IMG/VR virus record: IMGVR_UViG_3300027779_000077
Coordinates: 1 to 36,237 of that record
Length of the DNA stretch: 36,237 bases
Reading direction: 5' to 3' (one strand)
Origin: a virus
Under the pieces are notes generated by a model. It worked only from the letters and a program-made list of their open reading frames with translations, was not told where the DNA came from and made no database searches. This document shows, in pieces, positions 18,101-27,200 of the stretch (position 1 is the stretch's first letter; each line of letters starts with the position of its first letter). The position numbers were made by a program, and so were the translations under genes.

Positions 18101-20872
18101 TGCAACCCAATTACTACTACCTGTTGCTGATGCTCTATACATCTTATTATTATCATTTGAATCAATCCATAAATCTCCAACAGCAGTAGCAGTAGGAGCA
18201 TTATCAGCAACAAAAGTTTCAGTCTGTCTTGTGTTTGCTACATTACCTAAACCAACATCTGATGCACTCGCAGCCGATAAAGTATCCGATTGAATAGTTG
18301 CTTGACTAACATTAGTTACATTACCAAGACCTACATTTTCTGCTGTTGTACCTGCTCTCATAGCGGCAGTAGTTATATCTGAAACATTAGTTAATCCTAC
18401 CATTGCTTTAGTAATACCACCTACTGTACCTGAAAAAGTAGGGCTTGCAATATTAGCCTTTAATGCAATAGCAGTAGCAGAAGCGGAAGAAACGGGTTTA
18501 GCAGAATCAGAAGTATTTTCTACATTACCTAAGTCTACATCTGATTTAGTAATTGCAGCAATAGTAGCAGATTGAATAGCAGATTGACTAACATCTGTTA
18601 CATTACCTAAACCTATGGTGGTTTTATTGATAGTAACTTCTACCCATTCACCTGCTGTAACAGCATCAGAACCAACACTAGCAGCATGATATATTTTATT
18701 ATTATCATTAGTGTCTATCCATAAATCTCCAACAGCCGTTGAAGTAGGTATTGCATCTTGCTTGAATGTTTTAGTCTTGGTAGCCATTTGCGTTACAATA
18801 GTAGCAGCAAAATCATCATCGTCATTTAATGCTTCTGATAATTCAACTAATGTATCCATACTATCTGGAGCACCACCAATCAAAGCAGTTATTTTAGCCT
18901 GTGCTAAAGTATTAATTTGTGCATCAGTTCTAACTGTTTTTACTGTGTTTGCATCAACTGCACTTTTCAAGTCACTAATTCCAGGAAGGACTATTGTTCC
19001 TGTTAAAGTAGGATTAGTAAACATAGTTGCTTTACTTTCATTAGTTACACTACCCAAACCAACATCACTAGCAGTAGTATTTGAATTAAGTAAGGTGGTT
19101 AGTGCTGTTAATCCTGTTCCACCTCTTACAGCAGGTATAGTTCCAGTAGTGATTTTACTAGCATTCAAATTAGGCACGTTAGCCTCTACTATTTCTCCTC
19201 TAATAACAGCAGATGTTTTATTTTCTACATCTGGTAATCCAATATTTGCTTTTGTTGTACCTGCTCTGATATCGGCTGCACTTAAGTTAGTTACATTACT
19301 TAATCCTACATTAGAAGCAGTAGTGCCTGAACGAATATCAGCAGCAGAAAGGTTAGTTACACTGCCTAGTCCTACATTAGAAGCAGTAGTACCTGCTCTA
19401 ATTGTTGCTGTGGAATCATTATCTACATTTGCTAGACCAACTGTTGTTTTATTGAACCCAACTAAAACCCATTCTCCTGACGCAACTTCATCTGCTCCTA
19501 CTGATTCAGAAACATACAATTTATTGTTATCATTAGTATCATACCATTGGTCGCCTATTGCGGTTGCAGTAGGTGGCTCATTTTGTTTGAATGTACTTAT
19601 TTGCTTTTTATTCAATACATTTCCAAGCCCTACATCTGACGCACTAGCCGCAGATAACGTAGCAGACTGTATTGCTGATTGGCTTACATTAGTTACATTT
19701 CCTAATCCTACATCCGATGCACTAGCAGCAGAAAGAATATCTGTCTGTAATGTGGAAGATGACTTATTATCTACACTACCAAGCCCTACATTTGCTTTAG
19801 TAGTGTTTGTATTTAATAGCGTAGTTAATGCTGATAATCCTGTACCTCCTCTATTAGCAGGTAATATCCCCGTAGCGATTTTACTAGAATCTAAATTAGG
19901 TATGTTGCTCGCTATTATTTCACTTCTAATTGTAGCAGATGATTTATCGTCTGCATTAGGTAGCCCTACATCTTCTTTAACAAAGGACATAGCGGATTTT
20001 AATTGTGCATATGTTAATCCTTTTACATGATTAGTACCTGCTAATAATACATCATTAGTAGCAACTAATTCTTCTAACTTTAATGTATTAGTATTTGCTT
20101 TACCAAAAGTTAATGCATTTTGTTTAGCATTCCAAGTACCTGATGATGCAATAAAAGCATCACCAAGATTACCTGAAGTTATTAATCCAGCAGACATATT
20201 TGGTTGTGTACCTGTTAATTGTGTATAGTTTACAGATGCCCCAGATAAAGCAAGAGTACCTGTCGTAGAAGGAAGAGTTAGAGTTGTTTCTGTACCTGAT
20301 ACTGTTTTAGTAATAGTACCTTCTTTATTAATTCTGAGAGTTTCAGTGCCATTATTAACCGCAGAAAATTCAGAGTTTAGTTTATCCATTCCTAAAAATT
20401 GTATCTTTCTACCTGTTACATTGTTACCTAATGCTTTTGATATTTGTACTGCTGCAACAGGGATATCTCCTAGAAGTGGTAATGCTCCATCTACAATTGT
20501 TGCGCCTAATGCAGTGCTTCCTCTAAACGCTATTGTATTATTAAGAGCAATTACAATTAAACCAAACCAATCATTTGAGGCGTTCTTAGCCCATGTTGGT
20601 TCTTGAGCAGATACAGCAGAAAGAGTACGGTATTTACCATCTCTAAAATATTTAATTTCGGTCAAAGCATATGTGCTATATGTAGACCCCGTACCAATCG
20701 TTATGTTTCCACCAGAAACTACGAAGCAACCAGCACTAGCAATATTCAGCGTGTTAATTAAATTAGCGTTTAAGGTATCTGTTCCATCCTTTAGTCTATC
20801 ATCAGCGTTAGTATTAGCACTACCGGTAATGGCAGATGATAGTGTACTGATAAATTTCGGGTTATTAGGCAT
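12161..20872 (-). CDS. Giant repetitive tail fibre protein
   Basis: A 2903-residue fibre. After an N-terminal baseplate-attachment region of about 200 residues come about 18 copies of the phage tail fibre motif VGLGNVxNxS, interspersed with GGTG motifs (LPANRGGTG). Next are a dozen 17-residue repeats of the type TAKTGITSxQ, then five 18-residue repeats of SKITSGTxxDARIP, then beta-rich spacers with Ser, Thr and Asn. The last 150 residues are non-repetitive, with a jelly-roll-like pattern (FSFGAGMNNN...VRVTFRFELS), the likely receptor-binding tip. Such fibres are homotrimers that recognise the host surface. The start codon shares a base with the preceding stop (TAATG). It is among the longest of tail fibres, and repeats suggest growth by duplication. 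Confidence 0.9.
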   Translation of the reverse strand: MPNNPKFISTLSSAITGSANTNADDRLKDGTDTLNANLINTLNIASAGCFVVSGGNITIGTGSTYSTYALTEIKYFRDGKYRTLSAVSAQEPTWAKNASNDWFGLIVIALNNTIAFRGSTALGATIVDGALPLLGDIPVAAVQISKALGNNVTGRKIQFLGMDKLNSEFSAVNNGTETLRINKEGTITKTVSGTETTLTLPSTTGTLALSGASVNYTQLTGTQPNMSAGLITSGNLGDAFIASSGTWNAKQNALTFGKANTNTLKLEELVATNDVLLAGTNHVKGLTYAQLKSAMSFVKEDVGLPNADDKSSATIRSEIIASNIPNLDSSKIATGILPANRGGTGLSALTTLLNTNTTKANVGLGSVDNKSSSTLQTDILSAASASDVGLGNVTNVSQSAIQSATLSAASASDVGLGNVLNKKQISTFKQNEPPTATAIGDQWYDTNDNNKLYVSESVGADEVASGEWVLVGFNKTTVGLANVDNDSTATIRAGTTASNVGLGSVTNLSAADIRSGTTASNVGLSNVTNLSAADIRAGTTKANIGLPDVENKTSAVIRGEIVEANVPNLNASKITTGTIPAVRGGTGLTALTTLLNSNTTASDVGLGSVTNESKATMFTNPTLTGTIVLPGISDLKSAVDANTVKTVRTDAQINTLAQAKITALIGGAPDSMDTLVELSEALNDDDDFAATIVTQMATKTKTFKQDAIPTSTAVGDLWIDTNDNNKIYHAASVGSDAVTAGEWVEVTINKTTIGLGNVTDVSQSAIQSATIAAITKSDVDLGNVENTSDSAKPVSSASATAIALKANIASPTFSGTVGGITKAMVGLTNVSDITTAAMRAGTTAENVGLGNVTNVSQATIQSDTLSAASASDVGLGNVANTRQTETFVADNAPTATAVGDLWIDSNDNNKMYRASATGSSNWVAVSIGKGALGLVKGDVGLGSVTNASQATIQSDTLSAASAGDVGLGSVNNTADSAKPVSTAQQTALNLKATIASPTFTGTVGGITKGMVGLGSVTNVSAASIQAGTTAANVGLGNVDNESKATMFNNPTLTGTIEIPNISNLETAVSTNTGKTGITSGQATAITSNSAKPKVFYADTPPTSVTIGDVWFRTSTVNGVVEEQIKQYRANAVGISGIVATGTSGNGWKVVVPVASRLNEPVEINGVSFHGGSNITVTAAAGTLTGNALPGGVTSSSLTTVGTITTGNWQGTAISKTYVHNSGTWANSEISQASVTQHEGAISVGNSQLSGATNLGKALLGVSNLGNSQTKFLKIVTDNTGAHTITTRTDAEARSDIGAGTSNLAVGSGSGDALAGNTSIPVDLTSDGTGVVHANNYTNTQYSVMGASNSYASGLVASGNSTHANKYLRQDGTWVVPPSESGGISSLAADTTPQLGGDLDANGHKIKAIGNADLIFEKAQGSFLFKDTDSANASVTIGPSSMKFDFQTEGGASGGEAVFQYVDSGGTARNFMTASSNTVAIENRAANGEVHIYGNTSTAGSGGRTLVASFRDTDITTQKKIIVNAQGEGISFADSDESHFVSIIPHATITASYGITLPAAQGGANTILKNDGSGNLSWAADNDTTYSVGNNGLTSVNFTSSIVNTIATNTAKTGITSGQSSAITANTAKTGISTAQSNAISANTSKTGITSGQTSAITANTSKTGITSGQTSAITANTAKTGISSSQSSAITANTSKTGITTTQAGHITANNAKAGITSTQAGHITANNDKISFTAASAVNTNTAKTGITSTQATAISNNTAKTGITSTQATAISNNTAKTGISSGQTSAISANTAKVGITTTQRDHITANNAKVTNTDVNVSESVLKTRLASGFGTALQIGDDGTTTTFPGNVIVTGTTTTANVLTTSVSNGVVFEGVNSDNIDMILKSAVATSNKTVTIPNATFTIPTQDTTYSAGSGLTLSGTTFTPNLSASHIPVLAASKITSGTLVDARIPNLATSKITSGTFLDARIPSLGASKVTSGSFHVDRIPSLAASKITSGALADARIPSLATSKITSGTFAAARIADNSILEPKLKATNTPGSSQDNYLLSYDHATTGFTWIAAGAGGENNQNAFSNVAVSGQTTAAADSATDTLTLVAAGGMTITTSGDAVTLSSANTDTNTQRAAGTNMTLSGNTLNVDDAFLKNNANDATSGVITAAGFTTTGNWTFDESDSGTVAIATIQDSGSGFNDVNTELMTSAAIQDKILSYSYVTANQSTTGNAATATKITSITNSNIVQLIASQTLTNKTINASNNTLSNIANSALTNSSVTINGVAISLGGSVTTPNTVYTHPTTAGNKHIPTGGASGQFLKYTSSGTAVWATPSYTTNTNTNQLTTFDIHDGDGTQVTMAHNRELKFVEGAGLDINFTDVSPGSNEDPFDLTFKISDNGIGADQLNVSGNGTSGYVLTSDADGSFSWSAKTTNTNTTYSAGSGVTLSGTAFSHTAHTGEVTGATALTIASSVVDEANLKISNTGSNGQFLSKQSGNTGGLTWATPTNTTYSVGAGGLTQQNFTTTLKTKLDAIAASATATVDLTVDGAGTVHANNYTNTTYSVGAGGLTQQNFTTTLKTKLDAIAASANNYALTDDLASGEITQLKNIGSSTISATQWGYLGAASGAITNTDTNTTYSGGTNLTLSGTTFNVDDAFLKNNASDTTSGTLTAANYVTAGSVTIGTSIIHQNDTNNNMTFGTDTQTFKTNNTTRLDLTDSGLRIGGSGVRVTTIENNDSLGTSDTKLCTQGNVKAYVDANAGGGGGSSDFYMVAEWNDQYFTDALRNGKRFSFGAGMNNNTNTDSGTIGTEVILPKACVLKEMHFWIGNVGAEVGSNNFKIRIDKNGSEIATDYTFNMSGSGGAHVQKSFTPDVSFADADTFNLTLHDAAGSTYSSLNQIGRVRVTFRFELS
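13137..13180 (-). repeat. 44-bp exact direct repeat, copy 1 (fibre gene)
   Basis: Identical to 13290-13333. The offset of 153 bases (51 codons) keeps the frame, and the encoded segment VGAGGLTQQNFTTTLKTKLD is present twice. It marks a recent in-frame duplication within the fibre shaft. Confidence 0.85.
13290..13333 (-). repeat. 44-bp exact direct repeat, copy 2 (fibre gene)
   Basis: Second copy of the repeat at 13137-13180. Flanking bases differ at a few synonymous positions, so the duplication is not brand new, or gene conversion acts on its core. Confidence 0.85.
14790..15059 (-). repeat. Five 54-bp coding repeats (SKITSGTxxDARIP)
   Basis: Five consecutive 18-residue units in the fibre, with core SKITSG followed by DARIP. 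DNA copies have drifted while protein units stay similar, which indicates selection on the protein, likely a repeated beta-structure in the shaft. Confidence 0.85.
15437..16053 (-). repeat. About twelve 51-bp coding repeats (TAKTGITSxQ)
   Basis: Tandem 17-residue units, consensus TAKTGITSGQTSAITAN, about twelve in a row, one of them degenerate (NDKISFTAASAV). A single related copy lies apart near 17620. Regular hydrophobic spacing suggests a trimeric coiled-coil or beta-helical shaft. The DNA periodicity of 51 bases is coding, not a CRISPR array. Confidence 0.88.
17740..19990 (-). repeat. Array of VGLGNVxN fibre motifs
   Basis: About 18 copies of the motif DVGLGNVxNxSxAxI occur in this stretch, some with the DSAKPVS extension known from the phage tail fibre repeat family. 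Spacing is irregular, mixed with longer segments such as two copies of KTFKQ...GDLWIDTND type. Confidence 0.85.
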
Positions 20873-21249
20873 TATGCCAACTCCATTCTAAAGGTAAAAC
20901 TAATAGTTTCACTTGCGGCGAGTGGGCCAATAGGCTTAAAATTAACTCTACTTAACATAGTACCTGCATGGTTAAACAGGCCAATTTCCGATATTACATT
21001 AGATGCTAATTCTGCACCTGTTAAGGTTATGTCGTAAATTAATGTCTTACCTACTCTTGTTGGTGACACCTCCTTCTTATATGTAGAATCTCCAATGGCG
21101 ACACCGCTAGTTGATGTTAATATGCTTCTATCTAAAGTAGTCTGAGATGTAGAAGTATTATCTCCCCCGTCACCAATATCAATATATTTAAATTGGTTAG
21201 CGGCTATTGCTAAATCTAATAATGCTTTTTTCCCTGCGTCTACTATCAT
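20872..21249 (-). CDS. Small tail/baseplate protein, fibre-collar like
   Basis: A 125-residue beta-rich protein lying between hub and fibre genes. The segments KYIDIGDGG, then a long strand region, then VISEIGLFNHAGTMLSRVNF and the terminal FTFRMEL match phage tail proteins that carry an 'SEIGLF...G.MLSR..F' motif, found at the N terminus of tail-collar fibres and in small baseplate proteins. It likely connects the fibre to the baseplate. It begins two bases after the hub gene stop, and its own stop overlaps the fibre start. Confidence 0.65.
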   Translation of the reverse strand: MIVDAGKKALLDLAIAANQFKYIDIGDGGDNTSTSQTTLDRSILTSTSGVAIGDSTYKKEVSPTRVGKTLIYDITLTGAELASNVISEIGLFNHAGTMLSRVNFKPIGPLAASETISFTFRMELA

Positions 21250-21251
21250 AA

Positions 21252-24200
21252 CTATACCCCTGATGATGTCCCTGATGATTGTGTGCCGTAACTAATGTTA
21301 GAAGAATACCCAATAGGTACACCATAACCCATACTGTTACCGATGCTTGAAGTTATTATATATGTTAACGATTGTTCTCTAATTGTAATTACATCTCTAA
21401 TAAATTGAGTTCTTAATTCTACGGTACTGTTTGATGTAAATAGATTTGTGAATCCATCATCTTGACTTGAGTGTAGTTCTGTTAACCTTTCTGCTATTGT
21501 TTTACTAAAAGTGCCTACTGTTATATTGGCTATTTTGGCCATTGCATCTTCTATCTCAAATACAATATAATCATCAGCAGGTATGTTATGGTTAGGGAAA
21601 TCTAATGAAATTAAATCTCCTGGCCTCATGGTTTCATACCCTTTTCTTTGCATTTTTAACGTGATTTTCTTTGCCGGTGTGTTATGTAGTTCTAATATCT
21701 GCTCGGCCTTAACTTTTGCTTCTTTAACATCCTTTATATTTGAATCTATATGCTTCAATGTAATTGTGTTATCAGCATAGGGGTCTTCTATACTAGCCTT
21801 AACGTTGTCCCCTATAACTATTACTTTTGTTGCAGTATCAAAAAGGCTCTCATTATTTTCTACGGAGATTAAATTAGCCCCTGTATTATACTTTAAAGAA
21901 AACTTACGCTTTGTACTGTAATTATCTATATCCTGTAAATCAATTTTGTTATTATTAAAGGTGTACTCTAAACCTGCTTTAGCGGCTAAGAAATTAAGGC
22001 TTTTAAATACCGTACTTTCATTAAAATTAGTAGTTAAAACGAATGGTTTCTTTGTATATAATGTTAATTCATCATATGTAGAAGGGGTATGATATAAATC
22101 ATATGTTCCATCTCCATCCATATCTTTGATTGTTATTATTTTACTGCTTATACTTGCTATCTGCCCTATGAAATTAGCATCCTGTGTATAAATAAAATCA
22201 TTATTTACCAGTCCCTTAGCATTATCAACTAAAGTTATTTCTGAACCGCTAACTGACTCTACAATATTTCCAGTATATGTTACATTTTTATCTTTTAAAT
22301 CAATGTCTACATCATTTTCCTCTAATATTTCTTCTATCGCAGTAGTTGCATCTGTACCAAATGACACACTTACTCCTAAATGTAATTTAGTTGGTGTATT
22401 TGTTATCTGTGACGGTGATGTAATAGTAAATACTTCACCAAAAGAAACCATACCTATACCATTTAAACTACCATCATAATTAAATCTAATTTTACTATCG
22501 CCTGATAATCCTAAGTCAACGTTCAAAGATTTTCTTTCACTATTTTTACCATCAGTAACATAACAATCATATGTTTTTCCATGAGTAAACAATGTTTCTA
22601 CGCTAGATACATCTCTTCTTTCTACATAATTATTAGCAGTATCTATATCAGCAAGTAAGTGCATTGAATATACACCCTCGCTATATTCATTACCTATACC
22701 TGCACCACCTGTTAATAGATTAGAAGTATCTTTGTTATACTGCAATCCTGTATCATACATTTTATTAATATCAAAATATTCAGGTGTATCTTTAAATGTA
22801 GTATCTGCTACTCTCATTAATCTAAAAGTAGCACCATGAGCACTAATAGTTAATGCTTTATCTAACACAATAGAATGTTGTGTTCTAGTTACACTATTAG
22901 CACTTACAGCAGACACAGAGTGAGATGATATTTTACCTATGTATACAGGTGTTCCCTCACTGTCTGTACTACGTAAAACAACCTTTGCACTTTGAATATG
23001 AGAAGGCGGTGTACTGATTAAGTCTGTTGCTAATGAATCTGTTGTATCTGTTACAGAAGTATAATCTCTAATAAGCCCAGTTAAAATATTTCCAGTCTTT
23101 CCTGAGTATGATATAATCTCATCTGAAACAAATGTACCTCTCGAATGAGTAAAAGTACCATTAACAGAAATAATTCCCTTATTAGGGAATAGAGTACCAT
23201 CATATAAAGTCATACTGGTAGAAGTACTGGACATTGAACTAGCAAGGGTATTAGAAGCATTTATTGGTAAACTACCTTCATTTGTTTTATCAGACACTAA
23301 ATAATAACCTGTTAAATTATTTACAAATGCTAACCAGTTATGTATAGAGTTATCATTCATATGAAATGTTAACGTTGACCCTGATAACGTTGCTCCTTTA
23401 GAAGCAAGAGTATTACCAGTAACACCAAGAAGATTAATCTTAGGTTTTAAATACATTTGAGCATTAAATAATTCACCACTATTTACATCATTAGCCTGAT
23501 GGTGACTTGTTCTACTTGCCGCTGTTCTACCTTCTTCATGGGCAAGTGGTCTTTGTATCGTTCTAGTCCCAACAAATGCTGCATTTTTACCTTTTCTTTT
23601 AATCATTACATTTGGGCCATGTTGGTCTTGGTCATTTTCCGCAGTTGAAGGGTCAAACGCTGTATACTCAGTTAAAGAAGCCAAATCTAAAGGAGCACTT
23701 GAATCGTCTAAATTGTATTCCATAGCATCAAAACTGTTTTGTATATCTCTAAAGAGAGCAGTGCAATTATCATATACATGCCCTGTACCCATAAGATACT
23801 TTCTTGGTTTATTTGTTTGCCCTGACACACTAGACGCAGAATCAAATGTTTCTTGTGCTAATGCAGACATAACTCTGGATATATGGTAATAAGGTGGAGC
23901 AGCAATAGTAGAACCACTAGTACTACTAGATTGGTCATGGAAGTTAGACCTCTGATATTCCCATTGTTCGGTATCATGCCATGCAGATATAGCATAGTTT
24001 TTCTTATTTGTAGAGTTTTTATTTCTATCTACTCTTGATATTAAAGGCATTAATACATTTTGAGGGTCAAATGCTCCTGAAAGTATATTATAATCAAAAT
24101 AATCTTTATCTATTGGTTCTCTAGCAAGATATACGTTAGTCATTTTTATGGAGTCTTCTGCTAATGAGTCTATACCATTTCCTGTATCTGAATAAAGATT

Positions 24201-27200
24201 GAATGGCATTAATCCAGGCCAACGATGGTTTAGAATTGGAATGTTATTAGGTGCACCTAGACTCAAGGTGTTTGATAAAGTAGTTGTAGATTCTTGTCGC
24301 AATACATATAGAGGCATATTAGCACTAGACTCTGCCAATAGCAACCAGTCACCAGATGGTGATATGGGTGATGAGCCATATGTAGATACATTAGATGTTC
24401 CTTTGTATATTGCTATTATGTTTCCACTTGCAGCATTATACAGTATATCATTAGGAACAAATGTAACTGTTTGTCTATTAGAGGTAGATGGTGTATTAGT
24501 GTCTGTCTTAAAGAATAACTCTCCTTCATTATAATCTGTATCTACATATGTAATTGCAGCACCATTCCCTGTGGTTGGTTGAATTGGTTCACTAAATCTC
24601 CAATATTGAAAATTAGGTAACGTAGGTATCTTAGATGTTTTAGGCATATTTTCTGCGTCTACTGGATTAAAATGCCAATCATATGTTGCTTCTACTAATC
24701 TCATTACACCCCATCTTTTTATTGCATTACTTGTTATAGAAGAAGCATTTATTTTAGCAGTTTGAAAGTTACTATCTTTAGATAATACTTCTTTTGTATC
24801 GCCTGTATAATTAGTATGGGTTACTGTGTTACCCGTTGTTTCTGGCGTTTCCAGTAACATACCATATGACGAGAATGATTTGGCACTGTAACCAATATGA
24901 TTATGTCTTAATTTAGATTCAGGATATATATCCCCAATTGCCATTAATTCATAGTTTTTTACCTTGGGGTCTATGTTTATTAATTTAACACTACCATTAG
25001 TGTGTACAGAAGTAGGGCCGTCACCTGCTAACATAGATGGTGTTAATTTTAAATTGCCAGCATTTGTATGGCTAGAACCACCACTCATATCACCACCTGC
25101 ATATACTAAACTATCAACAGTAAGACCATTAATGAATTGTCTTGGTGGTGTTATCTCAGAATTATCTGATAGTTTAAATGGGTAGTTTGAGATATTATCT
25201 TTGTAAAACTGTGAGTAGTTAGCATCTATAATGTTACTGCCTTCTATAGGCTGTGTTCCTTTAGTTAACAAAAGGTCTAACTCTGCTGTGGTATATGATG
25301 AGCCATCATACCCTTTGATACTATATGCTGGAGAAGCAGCCATAATAGGTAACGCATTTAATTCATTATAGATAGAACGATGTGAGTCATTTATGTTAAC
25401 TTTAGACAGTGTACCTGATGTAAACTTTTGTAAATCTTGATATCTAAATGTTAAATCGTGGGTATAATTAGCACCAGTATGTTCATAATTTAACCTGTGT
25501 ATAAATCCTCCATTTGGGATATTCCTATTTAAAAAATATAAATATGCGTCATTCTCTTGACTGAACCTAGTATCGCTAGGGTTTTTCTCTATGCTTGCTA
25601 ATACAACTGGGAAGTTAGGAGCAACTGTCAACGTGGTGTCTGAACCTGACTGTTCAGTTATATCTAAAATACTATAATAATTATGTGAAGAAGGAATCAT
25701 TTTATTTATTTCTGTTACTATGGGAGTACTTTCATCTCCTATCTTAAATGCAAACTTAGAATCATTGTTTTTAATTCCTTTAACTTCAGTTACATCAAAC
25801 CCTAATGATTTATTTTCATGGTAATTACCATTAGAAGAAGAATAGGAAAGGTTCTTTGTTGATTGGCTTCTATCAGCAGCATACGTTAATTCATCCCCAT
25901 CAATAAATACCATTCCTTTATCTCCAGCAGATATTAAATCTGTCGGATTAGACGAAGCAGTAGGGTTTACACTTAATGCTTTAAATCCAGTTAGCATAAA
26001 TTTGTTTGTAGTGTCGTTACTAAGACTAACTGCCTTTATATTTCCAGGTGTAGATAGGTAAATAAGTGAGTTATCCATCATTGTTACTGTGTTTCCAGAT
26101 ATACTGTTTACCTCTCCTATTAATTCCATTGTTGCATATTTAAATAATAAATCATATTTCTTGAGACTACTAGCAGCAGCACTAGTAAATTGATTGCTTG
26201 TAGTTATTATATTTCCTGCTACTGCTATTGTTAATGTTTTAGTAAACATAGGCACTAGACTAGAATGAAGTACATCGCTAGTATATTTTAGATTTTTATT
26301 TATAGTATTATTCAATAGTTTAGATAGTCTATCTCTACCTGATATTTTGTATGTTATCATACCTCCTTCGTTTCTAGGTTCAGTATTTTCGACTGTGCCA
26401 TTGAATACTTCTTCGTCTATTGCAAAATTGCCAATTACATAGTTAATGAATGAAGGATTGTTCGTAGCAGATATAGAACTAGGAATATAAAATTGCTTAT
26501 TAGGTTCTTTTAGTTGTATTTGGTTATTAATAGAATTACCATAATCAATAGGTATATCTAATCCAGCAAACTCTCCAGATAAAAAGATTAATTTGTTATC
26601 ATTCAATGTAGACTTTTCTTTTGATATAGTATTTCCATTGATGGTTAGTCTTTTGAATGTATTACTAACATAATGGGCTTCAGTATCAATAGGTAAATCC
26701 CCAACAAGTGCACCATTCCAATTATTAATATAGATAGTGCTTGCTGTAAATGTAGAAATAGATGACATATCAGAATAAATTAACTCTCTATCTCCTTTAG
26801 ATTTATTTACTGTTAATGTCTGGTTCTTATTAGTTACACTAGGGTTAGCGATAGCGGATACCATATATGATACATCTTTAACTATAAGTGCATCTCCTAC
26901 TTTAATAAAATCATCATCTCTACAATCAAAGTTTTCTCTTATTTGATTTAATGTGATTTTGTATCCTCCTACACTACTACTTGTTGCTGTATATGGTAAT
27001 TTATATAATCCAATTATACCTGTCTTTAATGGGTTTCTAATAATTAATGGCATATTTTTCTTAAGTTTTAAGAACTGAACACCGGCTTGGTCAAAAGTAG
27101 TTACTTCAGCAAGTTGAGTCGCCTTATTTCTAGGGTAGTTAACCACGGTATTTATTATAGAAGTAACTCCATTGTTCTTTAAATTAGAAGATTGGTAATG

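Noticed and set aside
18711-20030. Plus-strand ORF of 439 codons opposite the fibre gene
   Set aside because: Also repeats in step with the fibre motifs on the other strand; no start signal or family, and the minus-strand frame is plainly the real gene.
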